Assembly (NCBI RefSeq): GCF_964355755.1
Contig: NC_092679.1
Location: forward strand, 13,506,932-13,570,931
Direction of reading: 5' to 3'
DNA from: Antedon mediterranea
Taxonomy: Eukaryota > Echinodermata > Crinoidea > Comatulida > Antedonidae
Length of the DNA stretch: 64,000 nt
This document shows positions 38,195-51,617 of the stretch, in pieces. A program made the position numbers and the translations under genes. The stretch's first letter is position 1. Every line of letters begins with the position of its first letter. Below the pieces are notes generated by a model. That model was not told the DNA's origin. It saw only the letters and a list, made by a program, of their open reading frames with translations, and did not search any database.

Positions 38195-38224
38195 AGTTGA
38201 TTAATTCCAAAACCTTGAAGAAAA

Positions 38225-41200
38225 ATGACTGACGAGGAAACAGTGAAGCAAAGATCTCCAGAACCAATCAATGTAACAGTTCTGAGAGCCAGAAATTTGG
38301 TTAGTAGTTACATAAATTAATACCATGTTGATGTTTATCTGAATGTTTTATATGATTGATTCGATTGTATTCAACTACTGATTGCAATAACTAAACAGTA
38401 ACAGTATTCTTATCTGATCTAGGCCCTAGTAAAAGATACTATTACTACTGGTCAACTTTTATATTGTGCTTTTACAGTAGAAATGTTTTTGCAAATATAA
38501 GAAGTAAAAAAACTGTTTATGGTCAAGTGCAATTATTTATTAGAATAAGAAAAGAACTGTTTAAATCGAATGTTATATAACAAATAGAACAAATTTTACT
38601 ATTAGTATTGTTATTTTTAAGAAAAGAAATGCATTCTTTCCTAAATAAATAAATTTCAGTAAGAGTTGGACTCTTCTGTTAACTAGCGATAGAAGTGGTG
38701 GTATACAGTGATATAATATAGTGTATTAGCCATGAGCTGTTTTATTTTATAAAATAAACAAACACATATATTTTGGTTTCAGCGTGGTAGTAAAGGAGAT
38801 GCGTTGACGTCACTAGTTCGTGTTGAATGCGGTACAAATGCGCTTGGAGAATCAAGTAAAGTTGACTCTAACGCTGATGTTGCCGCTGAGTATAACTTTA
38901 ACACAAAAATTGATTGTACTTTTGAAGACCCAGTTGTTCTTGATGAAATAGCATTTAAACCTATCCTTGGTAAGTTAAGTGGTCTAGCCACAAAATAGTT
39001 TTTAAACCTATATTTGGTAAGTTAGGTGGTCTAGACAGAAAATAGCATTTAACCCTATCTTTGGTAAGTTAGGTGGTCTACAGTAAACAGAAAATAGTTT
39101 TTAAACATATCCTTGGTAAGTTAGGTGGTCTAGACAGAAAATAGCGTTTAAACCTATCTTTGGTAAGTTAGGTGGTCTAAACAGAAAATAGTTTTTAAAC
39201 ATATCCTTGGTAAGTTAGGTGGTCTAAACAGAAAATAGTGTTTAACCCTATCTTTGGTAAGTTAGGTGGTCTACAGTAAACAGAAAATAGTTTTTAAACA
39301 TATCCTTGGTAAGTTAGATGATCTAGACAGAAAATAGCGTTTAAACCTATCTTTGGTAAGTTAGGTAGTCTAAACAGAAAATAGTTTTTAAACATATCCT
39401 TGGTAAGTTAGGTGGTCTAAACAGAAAATAGTTTTTAAACATCCTTGGTAAGTTAGGTGATCTAAAACTGTAGACATATCTGCTGTAAGTTTCGTGGTCT
39501 AGTGAATATTATAAATTTGACACTATTTTTCTATAATAGCATGTTTGACTGTGCATCTAAAGGTCTGCCTACACTATCAAACTTTATGTGACAAAAAAAA
39601 TGTGGTGTCCCCAATAATGTCATATCACTACCATATTTGGGCACATCACACATTTGTTGTCATTGAACTAGTTTGATAGTGTAGACAGCTTTATGTCATG
39701 TTCTATTTCAGTATGGTCGACCATGTGCCTAATGGCCTGCATTTAATTGATGTATGATCGATACAGTAATATCCTCTACATCAAAATGACTATAATTGGC
39801 ACAGTTTACTGTACCAATAGTAAATACTAATTTACACGCACAAAATGGGTACACTGACATATTCTAGAAGTACTGTACCTGATATGGAATAGTATCCCAT
39901 CCAATGGAAGTTATTGTACAGTATATTCTGTTTTCTATGGCACCAAACTTGGAATAGGTTCCAGTCCTAGCCATATGTTTCCCTTAAATGTGTAATGTAA
40001 ACATTTAAAATTTTAATTAAAAAAACTTTCACTTTCTTTTTTTAGTCACTCTTGTCGAGGTTCTTCCCAAAGAGAAGAAACAAAAGGAAGAGCGAATAGC
40101 GCTGCTTGGACAATGTACTGTTGACCTCCTTCCAGTTTTAAAGGGTGAAGTCAAGTATAAGAGTACACTCATTGTTCACCCACTTGCAGGATCACCATTC
40201 GAAAACCTTCCCCCTGATAGCCCAAAGGTATGGTAGGCATCATTTAGTGTGCATACAAGTGTATCATTTGAATAGTGGGGGGTTTTATCTTTGTTGGCTG
40301 TACATTGAATAAAATTAAAATGACCCCATAATTAAAGTTGTTGAACTGATTTCCTCCATGCACATTTTGACAGGCATTTGATAAATTAATATATATAGGC
40401 ATATCAATTTGATCTCTGTCGCATGTACATATATGGTGTTTAAGAAGCAAACTTATAACATTCAAGAATCTGAAATAGGGAGGCCCCAGGCACTAAGTAT
40501 TTGATCTATAGGGTCCCACCCCTCACCTTGGGCGAAGTGAATTTAGGTAAATGATATCCCTAGATGGTCGGAAATGGTACTCTTGACAGTGTTTTGACTT
40601 TTTTCTTTTGACTGATTTAATTTCAAACCACCCAGTGATATACTGCAAATTTATCAATTAATTTAAGGTAAAAATTAAAAAATTTGATTTATTACATTTT
40701 TGGTCACTTTTTTAGCCGGAGTTGGATGTGGTAATCTCTGTGAATGAACCATTGTTGACCAATGACCAGTTGCAAGAGAGCAACCTGATGACAGTGACGG
40801 TTGAAGCTGCTTATTCAGTACCAGAAGCATGGAACCCAAGTGGTGCACATTTTCTTTACAATGTCACACTACCAATGCCAATAACGCATGATGTAAGGTT
40901 CATATTTTTCTGTGACATTTCAGGGCCAAAATCCACTAGTACAGTTGGTAAGGTTTTAACCTGACCACTTTTTCTCAGAGGCCTTTGATAACCTTGTGGC
41001 CTGCACAGAGATTGTTCTTTTTTCTTGCGATCACTACTGCTAATGAAATATAACATACTGTACTATAGAATATCGTAAATAAATTCACAATATGTTTTAG
41101 AATAAAAATAATAAAACTAATGCATTTCTGTTAATAGAGAGAAACAACCGTGGTTTTATCCAATGGTGTCTTGAAGTCTGCGTCTGACAAAGATCAACCA

Positions 41201-44200
41201 TCGAAACAGAAGAAATGGGCAGCTCCAGGTGCAGCCCAGGGAGCTGCTGTTTATATTACCGACCAGTAAGTATATATCTTCTACCTTCGAACACAAGGCA
41301 CACAGAACTCTAGTCAAACTGTTAGCAGCAATTCCATGTCTACAGATAATGACAGCGATTTTTAGTTGTCCTGTTTATCTGTTCATTTTCACTTCTTTTC
41401 TAAATTTAATAATTGACCATTATTTCTCATTTTTAGATTTGTGCAATCAATTAATTATGATGAGGAAGACGGTGAACTCAATGGCAAAGAGGTTGGTTTT
41501 TACTTATTACTGCACTTATTATAAAAAAAAACCTATTTATTGATTACCTACCATACTTTATTTCCTATTCTTATTTTTTTAATTTTAAAAGGATCGTGAC
41601 TTTCGAATCGAAGTTGAAACAGAAAAGAACCGCGTTATTTGGAACAGCGAAAGAAGATGTTATATGGATAAAACAGCAATCCAAAGGTAAAATCTCAATA
41701 CACACACAATGAATCACTGTATTAGACCTGAAACAGCTGTTTAAGTGAACAAATAATGATAATGAAAACAGCTTTTTTAAAAAAATGAATAATTTTCTCT
41801 TAAACAACAAGTGACATATTGTTTTTTTATTAGTATATCACAATATACTTGGACTGATGCACAGTATTTTCTGCTATATTTCTTACCTTCTCACAAAATG
41901 TAGAACATTAATTTGTAGTTCATATTCTAAAGCAGCTAAAAACTATAGTATAGCTGTCCTTTTAACACCCTAATTAGGGGATACTTAATACATGTTTTAA
42001 CACTATTCCAACCCCTATTAAAGGTCACTGACGGGTCCTGCAGGTATGCCCTTGATCAAGGCTCTACTGTAATCTAAACAAAATCAGTAATCTTTATCTT
42101 GTCTATTTTAGCCTCCAAAGTAAGATTGCGCAGACAAGAGTTTGGCCAGTTGAGATAATGAGAACACCTATGCCTGCTGCTGCCAAAGCTAAAGGCAAAG
42201 ACGAGGACAATCCAATTTACTTTCATGGAATTTCATATGTGAATTTTGCACCATTGCTATACCCTGGAGGTTAGTAGACAAATATAAAACACACATACGT
42301 ATATCTATGCCATTTGATTGGTTGATGTTGTATCACTTGCCATGCATTATGGTAATATTTCATGCTTCTGTTGATGACATAGGCTCGTGAATAATGCTCA
42401 ATCAAAATTCAACCTGTAGTATACAAAAAAAGAATGTTTATGTGTGAGAATATTTTATGAGACAAGTTAAATAGAATAGTCAATCTTTTAAAAAACATTC
42501 ACTATTTGTTTTATATACACCTACTGTTCTAATATAAACTTACATTCTATGACCTCATCTTGAATTATCATCCTAGGAAGCTAGGCCATTCAAAAAGGCA
42601 GCGCGCCAATTTGAATTAGGAAAGGTGACGATCACTAGAGTTTAATTATCAGCTGTCGAGAGGTGGACACTTGTTAAATTCTTGGATTCTATATATCATT
42701 TGATAAAGTTATTGTTCTTTATTTCAGTTAAAAAGATCAGAGGTGCATTTAGAATACATTCTTTCAATGACCAAGAACTATGTGAAAAGGTACATATATA
42801 TACAAGTCTCTTTAATGTAATGCATGGCTGGCATGTTTCTAATTAAGAATTATTCATTATTTTAAGTTAGTTTTTTCCCTTTCACTTCTTAAGCTCAGCC
42901 GACACTAAAAAAGTGTGATGTGCCCAAATATGGTAGTTGTATGAAATCATGTCCATATATTGGGCACATCACCTTTTTTTTTGTCACATAAAGTTTGATA
43001 TTGTTCACAGAGCTTTAAGGCATAAAGACATGAGCTGGCACTTATTTGATAAATAGCATAGATGTCTGCTATCAAAACAATTAAGAATCTAAATTACAAA
43101 TAAAAAGAGAATCTAAAACGTGTTTTGTAATTGTTACTTAGACCAAGCGCAAAGGTGGTTTAGCTGAAGAAGCTGTCCGGTTGGCTACTGCTATGCATAG
43201 AAATGCTTCACCATTTGTGAAAGCAGCTGGCAAAGCAGGCAAAGATGATAAGGCAGCCAAAGACCCAAACAAGAAGGTAAAGTATACAAATCTTTAGTAC
43301 CAGTTGTGGAAACAGTTCTGAAAATTGCAATGTCAGATTCACTTTTCCCAAAATGCTGAGTTTTCGCATCAGGACGGAAAGCGTAATGAGACGTTCAGTG
43401 TGTCTTCCCTCCTGTTGTTAAATGGTTTTCCTATAAGCAATGATGGTAAGCCTTGTCCTAGGCCGCATACCTCGTACACTTGACGGGCATGTTTGAGTAG
43501 GTTCTGCATTGTAAATCCTAATAAAACCTTATAGCTTGGAAAGTCTATTGTTTGAAAGAGTTACTTATATGAAACTGTGGAAATTCAGATTAAGCTATAT
43601 ATACCAAGTTCTTTATTGTTTACATGAACATTGTAAGTATACAGGTTTATGTCCCATCAGTGGGCAATGAGAGTAAACTAACTTGCCTAAGAATACAAGC
43701 AATATGGCACAGACATGTCTTTCACATGCTAGTGTGATATCCCTTACCTTTATGTCATATCGCTCTAAGGATCTTCCTCCAAAAGTAAAACTTATTCCAA
43801 GAAAAAGTTACTTAGGTTTTCTTGACAAATCTTTACAGCAACCTTCCTCAATGTTAAAGACAGCACCAGCTTCTGAAACTGTTGTAGAAACTGAGATACC
43901 ACCACAACAGAATCTAGAAGGTCAACAGTATGATGAGGCTAGAAGCTACATTTTTCTTGAGTTCTCATTGGATAAGCCTATAGTACCAAAGCGAGAGCCA
44001 GAAGAATTAGCAGAGAAGTAAATATAATGTCATTATTAGTTCCTTTTCATGCCATTGGGACATTATGCCACTATTTGGTTTCCATAACAAAATGATTCAA
44101 CTAGCAGCGTTGTTTGGCCACTGCTGTGATAAACACAAGGGGCTAAAGCTGAAGCTGTCTTTAATAGGGATTCTACTACTGTACTTAACTAAACTTTCTT

Positions 44201-47200
44201 TAGTTTCAAGTTTTATAAACATAATTTTCTTTTTCCAGAGTATCTGAGTACATTCCGCCGAGACCACTGTTTCCTCGCAGAACAAATGGTGCCCAGAAAG
44301 CAGTAGATGACTTTCATCAACAAGTTGGCTCTATTTCAAATTTGGTCCTAGAAGAGTTCAGAGGCTTGTTTGCAGATCAATTAGACAATGGTGAACTGCC
44401 GCAGGGTAATGAGGCAGTGGAAGATAGACGTAGAAAACTGATCTATGAACTCAATAGCAGTGGCAAGTATTTTGCCTTTAAGGAACAGCTTAAGGTTTGT
44501 TATTTTTAAATTCAGGCACAGGAGAGTATACTGAACTACTAACTCAATAAGAGTGGCACCTTTCACAACATACAAACATTTCAATAGGATGAAAGACATG
44601 AAATAATTAGGAGAGTTCGAGTTGAGTCATGAAAAGCAGGACTTTAACCTAAAATTTGTAAAAAAAACTGCAAACAGTTTGATGATGCAAAAGTGCTTGT
44701 TTCCTCTTTTCAACTTTGAATAGTGGACGGAATTGGCAACCACGAATCATTACAATCAGTTCCTCTCACACACAATACAATTCTGTTCAGTTGCTTGAAA
44801 GTTCACATAAGTGCTCTTGCGCAATTAGGTCCTTTTATCAAAGATGATTTGAGTTCTGTGTTGACATAATTTGGCAAAGTGAAGGATCTTTAAATAACAT
44901 TCAATTTACTTTACAGCATTCAGTGGTTAAAATTGTACGTGAGAAATACCTAAAAACCTCAACATTCACAGATAAGGAACAATTACAGGTATAACATTTG
45001 TTTAAAAAATTGTTTTATATTTTTTAATTGACCATTTAAAACAAAGTTTGAAAATATTCCATCAACAATAAACTTGTCCTTTACCCTTTATATTCTAATC
45101 GCGATCAAAAATGTGGCCGCTAGGCTATTCATAAAAAGGCAGACAAACATGGAAGTAATACATTTAAATTCAGGCTGTATATGTTTATGAATGCGACCTT
45201 TGTATTAGACATGGCTAAGCCCAATGGTTGTGATTTTAAGAATGTTTACTGTACTAAATTGATTGTTCTAAACAGGCTTTTTTGAGTGAGCTATATGTGT
45301 TTCTTGTTGATGAGATGCATACTGGAATGGGTAAAGTGCTCTCATTAGAAGATGAAACTCCAGTGCCATCACCACTCATGGACAGCATGCAGTTAAAACA
45401 TTTTGCCAGAGAGGCAGAAGTGAATGAGAATTATGAGTTGGCTGCAAAATATTATCAAGAGGTAAGTATACTCTAGTTTATAAAAAACCTTAGAATAAAT
45501 TTCCAGTCCACTGAATGTACTGTATAGACTTTGTTCAAAAAGTTTAAATGGGGAAATCAATATTCTCTCTCCTGAGGACTATGAAAGGATATTGATCAAA
45601 ATGTTGATTAACTTGACAGTTCTCTTCAAAACGTCAAGGAGCAGAATAATAATAGAATAATAGAATAATGCTGTTGTATAGGTGTGTGAAATGTTAGGTT
45701 GAAGATGAAGGAAGATTTGAGTGATAATTAAAATTTCTGGAAGTTAAACAGATAAATTAAAAGACACTGTTCTACAGGATAGTCTTTGATAGTAACTGGC
45801 TAGACTGCTCATAACTTATTGAGTCTCAAACTATATAAAGCTGTTTGGAATAAAAGGTTTTGTGCAATCTAGCACTGTTCACTGAAGTACGGCCAGTAAT
45901 ATATGATTACTTCTGGTTATGTTTTCTATAGAGATTGGCTCAGAACCGGAGTGACGCTGATAATTGGTTTGACTATGGCACCTTCTGCTTACTGATCAAT
46001 GACACCACAAAGGCAGAAGAGTGTTTTAAAGAGACAATCTCAATAAACCAACAGCATTTATCAGGCCTTCTCTTGTATGGAGCTGTTTGTGCAATGGAAG
46101 AACGTAATGACATGGCCGAGACGTTCTTTGAGGCTGCTACAGCAGCTTGTCCTGACAGTGTCCTTGCTTGGACAATGCTGGGTAAGAAGTGCAAGATGTT
46201 GACTGATTCTGTTGACAAATTTAAATTTCTGTGTAATTGCCACCTCAATAAAATCCAAATATTTCTTTTAGTGTTAGGTGTCAACCAAAGTATAAATACT
46301 GTGTTATTGTGTTGGCATGAGTGTAAACCAGATTGATCAAAATTTTAACTAATAAGAACCAACTATGGTGAGCTTCTAATGCATATAGTTTAATCAACGT
46401 CACCAGAATATCCAGGATTTTATGCAATCTGCATCAGTGGCGTAATGGCTATGAGCGTTACTGGCTAAACCCAGAAGTTATGGAGTCCCCTGAGCAGTGC
46501 CCAGAGGAAAAACAGGCATTAAAATATATCAAGCCCTCCAGCGTTTAGAGTACGCCACTGCCCTGTTTGTTACATGCTGTCTTACTAATGTAAGAAAAAT
46601 CTACAAGATTTGCTATTTAAGCGCTACTAACTATTGAAGCTATACTGGCTATTCATGCATCACTAACCTAATTGTAGATGTCCTGTAGTGATTATCTGGA
46701 AGCCAGGCTTAAATTACTAGTGTAAATTCGTCCAAAAAAACAACTCTCATACTCTCTGATACTTATTTTTGACTTTAGGTTTGTTTTATGATGGTGTTGA
46801 TAATGACATACAAGCAGAGTTTGCTTTCCTCGAGGCCCAGAAATTGAACTTTGCTCATGCTGTAGCAAAGCAAAAGCAACAGATAGCAAAAGATCAGGCA
46901 GAGGCCTCAATCGCTAAGCCCGTTCCTCCATCAGTCATTTCAGTAATTCCCGAGGCTGGCACTGGTGATGCAACAGTTGACAACCAGCCTGATACAGGTT
47001 AGTCTTGAAGGTGTGCTTGTCCAAAAAATAAAAAACAATTAATGATTTTTTAGCTAACAGCTAACAAATTAATTACAGGGATACTCATTTTGGTTATTTT
47101 GAGCTCCCACTCAACTTATTGAAGGGGCTGTTGTTAAGCCTGTTTTCCACTAGGCTAACTTGCCGCTCTACCCTTTCCACTACACGAGCAAATAGCTGTG

Positions 47201-50200
47201 ACTTTGTTTGGTTCATTGCTTATCTGCTGTGCTTCTCATTTCCTGAACTCTGATTTGTTGCAAACGCTTTGTTTTGAAAAAAACAATTACTGCTAATTTC
47301 ACTGAAGCGAAAAACTCAGAAGCAAAAAACTAGTATTCATCGCAGAGAGGAATTTGGAAGATGGAAAGATGAATATAAGCTGTTCGCACAAACAAGTGTC
47401 TAGTGGAAAATAGGCTTCAGCAGTGGTGTGTGGACTACATTGCTATGCATAAATCTATACAAACATTTTTAACATGGAGTAAAATATTGATCTGACCTGA
47501 TTGGAGATTCTCTAAACCTTAATTAAATCAGTGAATGTATTACCTCTGTAATTAAGTAAAATATTGAATAACTAATTTTTGAATAAAATAAAGGGGAGAT
47601 AGATTGATTTCCTACTAATTTTCTTTTGTTTTAAACTAATGTTTGCTTTTAATCCTGTAACTCTTGGTATGATTTTAGTTTCATTTTTGTTGGATTCTTC
47701 TCTTAATGTTCTATAGTTTCACCTACTAGTGTATTATAGAAACAAAAATGATAGAAATACAGTAAGAGAAATATCCAAAACAAACTTACTGGTAATCAAT
47801 GCTATGCAGTGTTCTCCTGAAACTATAACATAAAATAAACACTTGTCTAGTAGTGATTGGCTAGGATACCCAACAAAGATATTATAACAAGAGCAACAAG
47901 ACTATACTTTGATTGATAAAGGTTACTGTACCTTAGGATTCGATATCTTGCCTAATAATTGTTTGAAATTGATTTGGTTTTCAAATTGAGAGAACACACT
48001 GCTATGATTGAAGTGTGGCTCTAAAAAAAATTTGCAAATGATAGCCACATATGCATCACATTCATACAATGTTTCTAGATATGCAATCAAAATGACTATA
48101 CAAGCTATTAAATATTTCATTTAACAATGTATTATTTTGTTTACTAATTGATTGCTGTTTAAACTTTAACCTTGCATTTTTAAACGTTGCTTCAGGCAGG
48201 CCACCCCCAGTGCCACGAGTAAGCAAGACGTCTGCCACGCCAGATGGCAGACATTTATCTAACTCTCTGTCTAAAGACAGGCAGGGGGGAATTGGCAGTA
48301 AAAAACGCTTATCTATTTCTTCTTCAAAATCAGGTTTGATTATTAAACAATATTATTTTAGAATTTTACATTATCACACCTATAATATATACGGTATTTA
48401 GTATTTTCCATGGATGTGATCTGTTATCTAAGGTTGATTTTCTCAATAATGATGTTGCCAGCAGTATGTACTCAATTGAGATTCAAAAATTGAAATGACT
48501 AAAATGAGCCAAGAGATATGCTAAGCGCCATCATGAGTATTTTTTTGTCTGTTATTTCTTAAACTAATCTTTTTGTTTATTGAATATTGAAGCAAAGCCA
48601 TAGAGGTATTATACAAGAGAGTCTAACTCCAACTCAATCACATCCCAACCTGTCACATAAGTACATGTCCTGTTTACATAACTTCAGTGAACTAACTACC
48701 CAACAGTGAATCACTGTTGGGTAGTTAGTTCTCTAGTTGTATAGTACCTCTATGAACAAAGCTAAATTTCATACTCAATTTACAGTACATCCATGTTAGA
48801 TCCAGATCCACTAATTATTTAACACACACAAAAAAAAACGTTATTTGGCAACTCACCTAATAGTGTCACTTAGTTTGTTGTAACATTTTATAGCACTGTC
48901 ATTCACTGCAGTTCAACATCACTATTAATCATTTTACTATTTTCTTTTCTTGCTTCCATCCATTTGTGTTGCATATATGCTTGATCTCTATATATTATCA
49001 CTTGTATGTACATTCCTTTGCTACTTTGTTTCAATCACACAATTTGAAAAAAATAGCAAAACATTTTGCTCAACGTTTGTACGTGTAACATGTACTGCAT
49101 GATTAGTAAATTAAAGTAAGTTGCTTCTCCGTTCGGACTCGGACCTACAACCTCCAAAGCAAGCACTTCAACAATTGGATACTGCAGATTTGTAAAAATT
49201 TAGTAACTTGATTTCCGATGAATCGGAATTCAAGAATGTATCCATCTTTATTTTTTATTCACATAATGACATTTTTAATTGCATCCAGTAAGGCATGTCA
49301 AACCTGTAGTTACAGAAATCATGGGTACCATGCATCAATGTTATGAATGAATTTTATCAACATTTTTGCATTTCATAAGCGGTAATCGCAATAAAAACTT
49401 ATTACCGATACCTTGACAGTGGTAAAACAGCCATGAAAGCCCATGTGCGGACAGTATTAAGATTTCCTTTCCTGAGGTTCTGGTATTTTACTCAAATAAG
49501 TCCAGTGCGATTGCAGCTATAGTTGACATGAAATAATTATATATTATATATGTTTATGAAAGAAGATCTACTATATTATAGTAACATCTATATTGACAAG
49601 CTCTCTATATAAAGAATGTCCTAACCAAACTGATTTTTTCACTACAGCTGCACTAAGCAATGAAGGATTGCGTTCTAAGAGCCAAGGTAGTGTCAGTAAA
49701 GCAGGGAGCAAGCCTGTTACCCCTGAAGCACAAGAGCCGGTCAGGGAGCCTACACCAACACCTGAATTTAGCATATACATTATGGCTGCAGAATTCTTGC
49801 TTGAAACCAAAGCCATGCAGGTAGATATTGAACCAGATTGTACAATTTTAAAACACTACTGTATATCCTCGCAATTTTGATAGATTTATTTTGTATCACA
49901 TTGTTGGTAATTCTGTTCCATTCAATAGTAAAATAATATTAAATCGTTATTTTTAATGGCTGCTCATACAAAAATGTGTATTCATTGAAAAGAGAAACCA
50001 TGCAGTCTTTCAAAAACATATTCACCCATTGTACTATTGAATCTTTAACAGAATGAGTTTCTTTGCTATTGAATTAAAACAATAATATGTACTGTTTCAG
50101 CAACCTTTTAATTGTCATATTTCATTTCTAGTTCTGTGAGAGAGCTCTAGCCCATGAGTTACTTGCCCCTAAAGGTGGACCAAGCGCCATTTATTATATT

Positions 50201-51617
50201 GCATTAGCAAGACTAAAACTACAAAAGAAGGAGTTGGAAGAAGCAGAAGAAAGCATCAAAGAAGCACTAGTTATAAGCAATCAGGTAATTGTATACAACA
50301 GGTTTGTATTCATTTTTTGGACATAACAAGGGGTTGAAGAGGAGTATTCTTGTGCAATATCACATGTAGCGATGTTCAACGTCCTGCAGTTAAAAGTATC
50401 TATGGATAACAACAGTATTGATGTTACAATAATTTGTTCTCCCAGGATCCAGAAGCATGGTCAATTCAAGGACATTTACACTACTTACAAGGGAACATGG
50501 CTGAAGCAAGAAACTGCTATGAAAGAACATTATCATTTATTGCTGATGCGAAAGAAACACATGCAATATACCTACGATTAGCTTCAATATACCTACAAGA
50601 TTCTAAGGTGAGGATTTGTCTCATCAAGTCTGGTAAACAGGACCTGAGAAACATTTGCCATATTCCCTGTTGAGTGCTTTATATTCTATTGAGTAATTGT
50701 AAAGTTGCATACTTAATGGAAAAGTTTGCATTATTTAATGTTTAACATTCAAATATAAAATCAACCGATGTTCTATTAAGCACAAAAGACAAATATATAT
50801 TTGAAAGAATTTGAACAGCACAGACTGTGGGATGTGTAGCAATTTTAATCAAGGTGAACTGTACTACTGATACTGCATAGTTAAATAGGTTCCGACATCA
50901 ATGTCAACTATTCAACCATGGAGTAATTCCTCCATGAATCAACCAACTCTTACTTTGGAGTTCACTTTCACTTCAGTTTAATTTCTTATTTCTAGTTTCA
51001 AGAAGCAAAGAACACATTTTTACTAGCATGTAAGAGATCTCCATCATGTGTTTCCTGGCTTGGTGTTGGAATAGCTTGCTATCGGGTGAGTTAATTTTAT
51101 TTAGTTTGCTTTATACATATAATATAATAATAGTATTCATGAATGAAGGTTCCTATACGTGTTGGTAGTAGACAGGATAAGAATAAGACTATTCAATTTA
51201 ATTTCATGTCTATTATTGAACGAATATTTCATCAAGGTCAAGGATGTCATCTATGGTGACATCCAGAAAATCAGTTGGAACTTATATTTAGAACAGTGAA
51301 GTGTATTACTGTAATATTTTTTCAATAATGAACGTAATAATAATAACTTCACCACACATTACTAAAACTAATCTACACCTTTTCAGCTTGGTGAGTTATC
51401 AGAAGCAGAAGATGCCCTATCAGAAGCAAATATATTAAATAACAGTGACCCATTGGTATGGGGTTACCTTTCACTGGTGTGTCTGCAGACAGACAGGCAA
51501 CTTGAGGCAGAGCAGTCGTACAAGTACGCCCTCAAGGTCAACCTCCAAGATGAAGAGCTTCTTGCCGAGATCCATAGTCTTCAAGAACAGGTTGGATTTG
51601 GCAATCCACAGTTCTAA
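38225..51617 (+). CDS. CFAP70: Cilia- and flagella-associated protein 70
   Basis: CFAP70 is an axonemal TPR protein needed for normal ciliary beating. Exons: 38225-38299, 38783-38969, 40046-40227, 40716-40892, 41138-41265, 41437-41491, 41592-41686, 42112-42269, 42728-42789, 43142-43276, 43770-44017, 44239-44494, 44917-44988, 45276-45461, 45932-46181, 46779-46997, 48196-48333, 49648-49820, 50132-50284, 50446-50607, 50996-51085, 51387-51617. All are GT-AG and in phase, totalling 3432 nt (1143 aa; human is about 1121). The N-terminal half carries family blocks such as [11 protein letters not shown] and [11 protein letters not shown]. The middle has [11 protein letters not shown] and [12 protein letters not shown]. 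Residues about 650-1143 form TPR-like helix pairs, interrupted around 795-920 by a Ser/Pro-rich linker. The end, VGFGNPQF, matches the family C-terminus. Exon 11 could instead begin at 43692 (26 more codons, in frame). The ATG at 38225 is the only in-frame start in exon 1. Confidence 0.96.
38945..39480 (+). repeat. 47-bp minisatellite containing the CFAP70 exon 2 splice donor
   Basis: GGTAAGTTA occurs at 38969 (the real donor) and at 39018, 39063, 39115, 39162, 39209, 39255, 39308, 39355, 39402 and 39446. Spacing is 44-53 bp. Each unit includes a version of AAACCTATCCTTG, the end of exon 2. Confidence 0.95.
39559..39693. mobile_element. Hairpin MITE, GTCTACACTATCAAA family, copy 2
   Basis: TAAAGGTCTGCCTACACTAT at the left pairs with the complement of ATAGTGTAGACAGCTTTA at the right. 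In CFAP70 intron 2. Confidence 0.85.
41960..42075 (+). repeat. GGGACAC/CCCCTATT repeat, copy 3
   Basis: AACCCCTATTAAAGGTCACT, then GGGTCCTGCAGG and a terminal GGCTCTACTGTA. In CFAP70 intron 7. Confidence 0.6.
42891..43017. mobile_element. Hairpin MITE, GTCTACACTATCAAA family, copy 3
   Basis: Contains AAAGTGTGATGTGCCCAAAT and TATTGGGCACATCACCTT as hairpin arms. In CFAP70 intron 9, 102 bp after the exon 9 donor. Confidence 0.8.
46435..46560. mobile_element. hAT-like MITE (CAGTGGCGTA ends)
   Basis: Starts CAGTGGCGTAATG and ends with the complement of CAGTGGCGTACTC, ends typical of hAT-type non-autonomous elements. 126 bp in CFAP70 intron 15. No clean 8-bp target duplication. Confidence 0.6.
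47136..47417. mobile_element. MITE with AAGCCTGTTTTCCACTAG ends
   Basis: The left AAGCCTGTTTTCCACTAG is mirrored by CTAGTGGAAAATAGGCTT at the right. 282 bp in CFAP70 intron 16. Confidence 0.8.
48599..48754. mobile_element. Palindromic MITE with a perfect 21-bp hairpin
   Basis: Outer ends CATAGAGGTAT and its approximate complement bound 156 bp. Inside, 48689-48709 and 48711-48731 are perfect inverted repeats around one base. In CFAP70 intron 17. Confidence 0.75.

Larger units (their letters stand above)
36985..38224. promoter_or_regulatory. Divergent intergenic region shared by DTD1 and CFAP70
   Basis: The two start codons face away from each other across 1240 bp. No TATA box is evident. An ETS-like AGAGGAAGT (37136-37144) lies beside the NRF1-like and X-box-like sites about 150-225 bp upstream of the DTD1 start. 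A good donor, CAG/gtaaag, follows at 37236/37237. An acceptor-like CCCCAG at 38191-38196 lies 28 bp before the CFAP70 ATG. A non-coding CFAP70 first exon ending at 37236 and an intron to 38196 is therefore plausible. The 532-bp MITE at 37663-38194 would sit inside that intron. Confidence 0.5.

Noticed and set aside
45973-46284. Minus-strand frame of 103 codons
   Set aside because: Antisense shadow of CFAP70 exon 15, whose frame is supported by family similarity and splice sites.
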